Assembly (NCBI GenBank): GCA_009885605.1
Contig: VFKK01000092.1
Location: 1-9,341 of the forward strand
Length of the DNA: 9,341 nucleotides
DNA from: Cyclobacteriaceae bacterium
GTDB lineage: Bacteria; Bacteroidota; Bacteroidia; Cytophagales; Cyclobacteriaceae
Reading direction: 5' to 3'
A program made the position numbers and the translations under genes. Within the stretch, counting starts at the first letter, position 1. The number at the start of each line of letters is the position of its first letter. The notes under the pieces were generated by a model. That model made no database searches and was not told where the DNA came from. It saw only the letters and a program-made list of their open reading frames with translations. Of this stretch, positions 5,671 through 9,341 are shown one piece after another.

Positions 5671-6381
5671 TTAGATTTTGTCAAGACCTTTCCAAAACTT
5701 CAAAAAATAATATTTAATCGGATTGGTATATTTTAACTGCTTCCACGGTCGGCTTCCATGAGGCCGATGCCAAACAGGCAAATCCATCAGTACGTAGTTT
5801 TCAAAGCCAAGCTCAATGGATTTTTTGGAAATAAAAGTATCATACCAATCCTTTGCCTCATCCAAACCCATAAAATCATACGCATCCAAAAACATTGGAG
5901 AAAACAACGTACAACAAAAACTCAAACTTCGCTGCGTTTTGATCACAGATTCCTTTATTCCTTTAAACTTCAAATAAGGGAAATTCACCACTCCCTTTTG
6001 ATCAACCGTCACAGATCCAACCAATCCGGATTTAGGATGGGAATGAAGGTATTTTAATAAATCTCCAATGGTATTTGGTTTCACAACCACATCCGATTCA
6101 ATGACCAAAAAAGGCAAATTTAGCTCCCTCGACATCTTTTGAGCAGTCTGAAGAACAAGTTTGTAATTTGGAGAAGGGTGATCCGTGATGTCTTCCAAGT
6201 GGATCAGCTCATATCCAATTGATCCCTTATTAGCTTCCAAAGCTGCTTTGCTCTCCTCGGAACTGAAGTCATTAAAAATAATATGTCTCAATTTCACATT
6301 TGACCCCGCAATTGCTTTCGCAGTATCCAAAGAGGTCTCAATTGAATTTTTGACTGGTGTAATTACGATGACTTCGACCAT
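5671..6381 (-). CDS. GT-A-like glycosyltransferase (GT2 superfamily)
   Basis: A 236-residue protein that begins with a typical GT-A strand (VEVIVITPVKNSIETSL, 2-18). It then shows a FNDFSS motif at 36-41 (Asp38 at the nucleotide-binding position), LVIESDVVV with ESD 95-97 in the place of the DxD metal motif, DWYDTFIS at 178-185, and a C-terminal VWHRPHGSRPW (203-213) where GT2 enzymes often place a metal-binding His. Motifs are looser than in the neighbouring glycosyltransferase, so the exact family is less certain. I place the start at the ATG at 6381. The longer frame to 6444 would read through the aminotransferase terminator and add 21 non-domain residues, whereas a TAATTTTG -7 motif at 6397-6404 lies just upstream of 6381. 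It converges with the other glycosyltransferase gene with no base between the stops. Role is probably surface-glycan assembly; substrate unknown. Confidence 0.8.
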   Translation of the reverse strand: MVEVIVITPVKNSIETSLDTAKAIAGSNVKLRHIIFNDFSSEESKAALEANKGSIGYELIHLEDITDHPSPNYKLVLQTAQKMSRELNLPFLVIESDVVVKPNTIGDLLKYLHSHPKSGLVGSVTVDQKGVVNFPYLKFKGIKESVIKTQRSLSFCCTLFSPMFLDAYDFMGLDEAKDWYDTFISKKSIELGFENYVLMDLPVWHRPHGSRPWKQLKYTNPIKYYFLKFWKGLDKI

Positions 6382-6396
6382 GTGGAAGATTTTATC

Positions 6397-6404
6397 CAAA
6401 ATTA
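6397..6404 (-). promoter_or_regulatory. Possible -7 element of the minus-strand glycosyltransferase gene
   Basis: The minus strand reads TAATTTTG, a match to TAnnTTTG, 15 nt upstream of the ATG at 6381 and downstream of the aminotransferase terminator. A TTTG lies 16 bp further upstream (6421-6424), slightly closer than the usual 19 bp. The position supports the shorter gene start. Confidence 0.4.
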
Positions 6405-6421
6405 ACCCTTTCTGACAAGGC

Positions 6422-6454
6422 AAAAAAATAACCCCCATTTTCATAAGGGTTATT
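6422..6454 (-). terminator. Terminator of the aminotransferase gene
   Basis: On the minus strand an 8-bp stem AATAACCC/GGGTTATT (6447-6454 with 6427-6434) and a 12-nt loop are followed by seven T (A 6422-6428). It starts 13 nt after the TAA stop at 6468-6470. It separates the aminotransferase from the downstream glycosyltransferase on the same strand. Confidence 0.8.
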
Positions 6455-6467
6455 CGTGTGTTGATCC

Positions 6468-7670
6468 TTAGGCTAATTCGCCCAAGGCTTTTTTCATTCG
6501 CTTCAACGCTTCTACCAATTCTTCGTCAGAAGCTGCATAAGACAATCGGATACAACTAGGGGCTCCAAATGCACCTCCGGTTACCAAAGAAACGTGTGCT
6601 ACGTCCAAAAGATACAGACATAGATCATCGGCATCCTTTACAGTATGTCCATTCGCTGATTTTCCGAAGAAAGAAGTTACATCCGGGAAAAAGTAAAATG
6701 CTCCCTCAGGAACGTGAGTTTTGATTCCCGGAATTTCTTTCAAAAGTCCCATCACCAACTCTCTTCTTCTGAAATATGCTTCTGCCATTTCTTTGGATGG
6801 GCCTTGGTCACCAGTGATTCCTGCCAATGCTGCGCGCTGAGCGATTCCAGTTCCGCCGGAAGTGAATTGACCCTGCATCTTTTCGCAAGCTTTTGCAATT
6901 TCTAGAGGAGCGCAGATATAGCCTACTCTCCAGCCAGTCATTGCATATCCTTTTGAAAAACCATTCACAGTGATTGTTCTCTCAAACATCCCCGGGAACG
7001 ATGATATGCTATAATTTTTACCGACAAAATTGATGAGTTCATAGATTTCGTCCGCGATCACCATCAGGTTTTCATGCTTCAGCACAACGGCGGCGATAGC
7101 TTCCAATTCTACTTTGCTGAAAACCGAACCTGTCGGATTGCATGGAGAGGAATAGATGACAGATTTTGTTTTTGGCGTAATCGCCGCTTCCAATTGTGCA
7201 GCGGTTGCTTTGAAGTTATTCTCAAGAGTTCCTTCAATCAGCACAGGGATACCACCAGCTAATTTGATGATTTCAGCATAAGACACCCAATAAGGTGAGA
7301 AGATTACTACTTCATCCCCTTCGTTGATCGTACACATGAAGACGTTGGCGATCGAATGCTTAGCTCCTGTAGAAACTACAATGTTTTCAGCTTTAGCTTT
7401 TTCTATTCCATTTTCCTCTCTAAGCTTTTTTGCAATCGCATCTCTCAAATCCTGATAACCAGCTACAGGAGGATAGGAAAAGTATTTTCCCTCATCAATT
7501 GCCGCTTTCGCAGCCTCTTGAATATGCTTTGGAGTCTTGAAGTCAGGCTCACCAAGACTAAGGCTAATGATGTCAATTCCTTGAGATTTCAGTTCTCTTG
7601 CTTTTTTTGCCATCGCAAGAGTGGCTGATTCCTCCATATTGATTATTCGATCTGATAGAATAGAATTCAT
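6468..7670 (-). CDS. PLP-dependent aminotransferase, class I/II (aspartate-aminotransferase-like, subgroup 1b)
   Basis: A complete 400-residue fold-type I aminotransferase. Recognisable elements are SLSLGEPDF (37-45), STGAKHSIANV (100-110), YWVSY with the PLP-stacking aromatic (127-131), SSPCNPTG with Asn178, ADEIY with Asp207 and Tyr210, NGFSKGYAMTGWRVGY with the Schiff-base Lys240, and CIRLSYA with the substrate-carboxylate Arg375. Length, motif wording and the Lys104 in the STGAK segment fit subgroup 1b aspartate aminotransferases, several of which also accept prephenate. The probable reaction is aspartate + 2-oxoglutarate to oxaloacetate + glutamate in the cytoplasm; prephenate or other amino-acid specificity cannot be excluded, so no symbol is given. 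The ATG at 7670 begins directly before the conserved N-terminal helix. It has its own promoter-like motif upstream and its own terminator, so it is probably monocistronic. Confidence 0.92.
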   Translation of the reverse strand: MNSILSDRIINMEESATLAMAKKARELKSQGIDIISLSLGEPDFKTPKHIQEAAKAAIDEGKYFSYPPVAGYQDLRDAIAKKLREENGIEKAKAENIVVSTGAKHSIANVFMCTINEGDEVVIFSPYWVSYAEIIKLAGGIPVLIEGTLENNFKATAAQLEAAITPKTKSVIYSSPCNPTGSVFSKVELEAIAAVVLKHENLMVIADEIYELINFVGKNYSISSFPGMFERTITVNGFSKGYAMTGWRVGYICAPLEIAKACEKMQGQFTSGGTGIAQRAALAGITGDQGPSKEMAEAYFRRRELVMGLLKEIPGIKTHVPEGAFYFFPDVTSFFGKSANGHTVKDADDLCLYLLDVAHVSLVTGGAFGAPSCIRLSYAASDEELVEALKRMKKALGELA

Positions 7671-7698
7671 TTTTTCTTTGATTTTTTTACAAATTCCA

Positions 7699-7733
7699 CA
7701 AAAATAGAGAGAAGATATTAAAATCTAAACAAA
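7699..7733 (-). promoter_or_regulatory. Promoter of the aminotransferase gene
   Basis: The minus strand reads TATTTTTG at 7699-7706 (TAnnTTTG consensus), 28 nt upstream of the ATG. An overlapping TTTGTTTA block lies at 7726-7733. Taking TTTA as the -33 box gives a 19-bp spacer; taking TTTG gives 23 bp, longer than usual. The match is good for -7 and approximate for -33. Confidence 0.55.
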
Positions 7734-7757
7734 CGGTCGCATTTGATGCTGAAATGT

Positions 7758-7765
7758 TATTTTTG
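7758..7765 (+). promoter_or_regulatory. Possible -7 element of the secreted repeat-protein gene
   Basis: The + strand reads TATTTTTG, the same octamer as the divergent aminotransferase promoter, 39 nt upstream of the ATG at 7805. No TTTG lies at the expected distance upstream. If real, transcription would start after the ATG at 7754, which rules that start out and favours 7805. Confidence 0.4.
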
Positions 7766-7804
7766 AGTAAAATAGTATGCAAGAAATTCCGTTTTTTTGG
7801 AAGT

Positions 7805-8662
7805 ATGAGTAGATTTTATGTAACGCTTCTTTTTTTATTCTGCCTCACCAAAATCGCCTTTGCTCAAAAGGGAGATTCCGGTCAGTCAAAAAAATCCGAT
7901 CCGGATTCGTCGGGAGTAGTCAACTCGAGTCTGCTACCCACTACAATGCCTTTGCTCCTCTTTGATGATGAAAAAGAGAAAGAGGAAAAAAAGGCGAAAA
8001 AAAAGAAAGCCAAGAAAAATATCTGGTTTGGAATCAAAACACAAAGAGGTTACACCAAAAGGGAAATTCGTGGTCAGTCCTATTTTGAGTATTTCAATTA
8101 TACAGACGCATCACGCCAACCCGATCCCTATATCCGAGATGTTTTTTGGTTTGACAGCCAGGAAAGAAGTATCAAAACGGAAGGTTATGAATCCGGAAAA
8201 GGATATCTTTTGCATGGTCCCTATGAGCGAGTGATCAATGAAGAAGTGGTTGAAACAGGGATGTTTTACTACGGTACCAAGCACAAAACCTGGATGGTGT
8301 ACGATGATAACAATATTCTCCAAGATAAAAACCATTACACCGAAGGCTGGCCGAGAGAATCGAGGGTCACCTTTTACAACCAAACTACTAAGTCAATCGA
8401 GCAAATCATCCCAGTTCAATATGGATTAGAGGAAGGGAATTTCTTCCACTTCTACGAAGACAGGCAAATTGCAGTGACCGGAGAATACATGTTTGGTGAG
8501 AAAGTCGGACTGTGGACAGAATATTGGGATAAAAAAAACACCGCTGCTGTCCGTAAGCGAGAGATTCAATACCAAGAGGAACCCTACACAAAAAATTTCC
8601 GCCCTTACATCCGCGCTGAGTGGGATGAGGACGGAAATCTTCTTTACCGAAAAGAGAACTAA
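7805..8662 (+). CDS. Secreted protein with Lys-rich linker and YwqK/MORN-like repeats
   Basis: A 285-residue protein. Residues 1-20 form a signal peptide (MSRFYVTLLFLFCLTKIAFA, cut before Gln21). An earlier ATG at 7754 would add 17 mostly basic residues and lies next to a likely -7 element, so 7805 is preferred. A highly charged stretch at about 54-71 (DDEKEKEEKKAKKKKAKK) separates the leader from a C-terminal region. There, units such as GYLLHGPYERV and GMFYYGTKHKTWMVYD (about 133-168) and GNFFHFYEDRQIAVTGEYMFG plus KVGLWTEYWD (about 211-242) resemble the G-x-Y/W-x-x-Y/F repeats of the MORN_2/YwqK family. The function of such proteins in Bacteroidota is not established; the signal peptide points to the periplasm or outer membrane. 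The stop at 8660-8662 abuts the opposing SYLF gene with no spacer. I would call it hypothetical with repeat similarity. Confidence 0.75.
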   Translation: MSRFYVTLLFLFCLTKIAFAQKGDSGQSKKSDPDSSGVVNSSLLPTTMPLLLFDDEKEKEEKKAKKKKAKKNIWFGIKTQRGYTKREIRGQSYFEYFNYTDASRQPDPYIRDVFWFDSQERSIKTEGYESGKGYLLHGPYERVINEEVVETGMFYYGTKHKTWMVYDDNNILQDKNHYTEGWPRESRVTFYNQTTKSIEQIIPVQYGLEEGNFFHFYEDRQIAVTGEYMFGEKVGLWTEYWDKKNTAAVRKREIQYQEEPYTKNFRPYIRAEWDEDGNLLYRKEN

Positions 8663-9235
8663 CTACAGCTTTCTAAACTTGAATTGCTGCCATCCCACTG
8701 AGGCTTCATACATCAATCCGCCTTTCGTGCGGGTGAAAACAGCCACTCCATCTACGTATTTTGCATCTTTAGAAGCCCCTGAAGCAGCCACAACGGCTGA
8801 AACCTGTGCAGACATTTCCACTTTATTTGCCTTAAATCTTACGAAGGCATCTTCGTCTTCGAAGAAAACCACTTCGCTGTAAGCCTAGCCACCTGCCTGC
8901 AAACCGACAGTCAATTGAGTCATTTTAGCATAACCGATCAATTTTCCCTTCTCGAAAACAACTCCATTTCGAGAAGCAGCTCCTACTCCAAGTCCGCCTT
9001 TACCTACATTTGGTAAAATAATGTACCCGTACGAGTCATTAAACAATTTTGCCATCCCCGGATCATCCTTTAAAAAATCTGCTTTGGCCGCTTCACTGTC
9101 AGAGATAATTTCCTGGTCCTTTTTATCCTGAGCCAGAGCAATCAATGCAAAAAGCCCTAAGAATAGAGTGAATGTTAACTTTTTATCGATGAATTTTGAG
9201 TTAGAATTAAAGAAGTAAAAATTAATAAAATGCAT
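8663..9235 (-). pseudogene. SYLF-domain (Ysc84/DUF500) lipid-binding protein gene with an in-frame TAG
   Basis: Read on the minus strand, one frame runs from the ATG at 9235 to the TAG at 8663-8665 but is interrupted by a TAG at 8885-8887 (codon 117 of 190). The first part has a signal peptide (KKLTFTLFLGLFALIALA, about 18-35), then SDSEAAKADFLKDDPGMAKL, YGYIILPNVGKGGLGVGAA and GYAKMTQLTVGLQAGG. The part after the stop resumes in the same frame with AYSEVVFFEDEDAFVRFKAN, SAQVSAVVAASGAS and GGLMYEASVG. Together they make a normal-length SYLF protein. In the family as I know it the residue after QAGG is Gln, so a single CAG-to-TAG change explains the break; no frameshift is needed. SYLF proteins bind lipids and are exported or membrane-associated. 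Possibilities are a recent pseudogene, a sequencing error, read-through, or restart at the GTG at 8872, which would give a 69-residue C-terminal piece. The ATG lies inside the end of the YraN gene; the N-terminus before the signal peptide is unusually long. Confidence 0.85.
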
Positions 9236-9341
9236 CTTCAAATTGCTTGAAATTGATTTTTCCTGTCCTGTCTTTATATACGGCTACGATGTCAAAGCGA
9301 ATATCATTATGCCAATCTTTTTCATATAGATATTGGTCTGC
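9222..9341 (-). CDS. yraN: YraN/UPF0102 family protein, C-terminal end (5' partial)
   Basis: The minus strand is open from the window edge at 9341 to the TAA at 9222-9224, giving 39 residues. The sequence includes ADQYLYEKDWHNDIRFDIVAV and ends KQFEDAFY. The pattern DIRFDIVAV followed by a closing FEDAFY is the C-terminal signature of UPF0102/YraN proteins, small cytoplasmic proteins with a restriction-endonuclease-like fold and a putative nuclease role of unknown target. The DIRFDI Asp residues match the conserved strand of the fold; the earlier catalytic residues are outside the window. The gene overlaps the start of the SYLF gene by 14 bp (ATG at 9235), suggesting co-transcription and translational coupling. 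Confidence 0.75.
   Translation of the reverse strand, partial: ADQYLYEKDWHNDIRFDIVAVYKDRTGKINFKQFEDAFY

Noticed and set aside
6382..6444. Longer N-terminus of the minus-strand glycosyltransferase starting at 6444
   Set aside because: It would begin inside the loop of the aminotransferase terminator and adds 21 residues with no glycosyltransferase character; the ATG at 6381 begins exactly at the first conserved strand.
8663..8872. The C-terminal SYLF fragment as an independent small gene starting at the GTG at 8872
   Set aside because: It continues the SYLF domain in the same frame as the upstream part, has no signal peptide, and its supposed start is just an internal Val codon; restart is possible but not supported.
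1..9341. CRISPR array, insertion sequence or large mobile element
   Set aside because: No regularly spaced repeats, no transposase or recombinase ORF, and no terminal inverted repeats were seen.

Overview
The window looks like chromosomal DNA of a Bacteroidota bacterium, probably a Cytophagales/Cyclobacteriaceae relative (Algoriphagus-like). The grounds are the set of protein families (TonB-dependent receptor, DUF4421 barrel, SYLF protein, YwqK-like repeat protein), the absence of clear Shine-Dalgarno sites, moderate-to-low GC, and promoter motifs of the Bacteroidota type (TTTG, about 19 bp, TAnnTTTG). The genus is inference.

Layout. Bases 3-1124 hold the C-terminal part of a TonB-dependent outer-membrane receptor on the + strand, closed by a strong hairpin terminator. 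Bases 1166-1818 are a minus-strand tRNA locus: a consensus promoter, two identical tRNA-Val(UAC) genes, a terminator, a small GIY-YIG nuclease gene, then a truncated tRNA-Val-like 3' fragment followed by a second copy of the same terminator. Bases 1932-3476 (-) encode an ALDH7/antiquitin-type aldehyde dehydrogenase, and 3548-4564 (-) a DUF4421 outer-membrane protein. A 311-bp AT-rich gap (4565-4875) contains a strong terminator hairpin with no evident gene in front of it. Then come a GT-A family 2 glycosyltransferase (4876-5670, +) and a second, divergent GT-A-like glycosyltransferase (5671-6381, -) whose stop codons directly abut. Next are a class I/II PLP aminotransferase (6468-7670, -), a divergent promoter region, and a secreted Lys-rich YwqK/MORN-like protein (7805-8662, +). 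The + gene abuts, stop to stop, a SYLF-domain gene (8663-9235, -) that is interrupted by an in-frame TAG. The SYLF gene overlaps the end of a YraN/UPF0102 gene (9222-9341, -), which is cut by the window edge.

Working together. Most genes are unrelated housekeeping or envelope functions: nutrient uptake, lysine/aldehyde catabolism, amino-acid transamination and surface glycan synthesis. The most unusual part is the tRNA-Val/GIY-YIG locus. A nuclease ORF lies between two copies of an 89-bp repeat made of tRNA 3' part plus terminator. The distal copy lacks the tRNA 5' part and carries a different, still fully paired anticodon arm with a UCA anticodon. This has the architecture of a small tRNA-targeting mobile or homing unit. 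The second striking point is the single nonsense codon in the otherwise intact SYLF gene.
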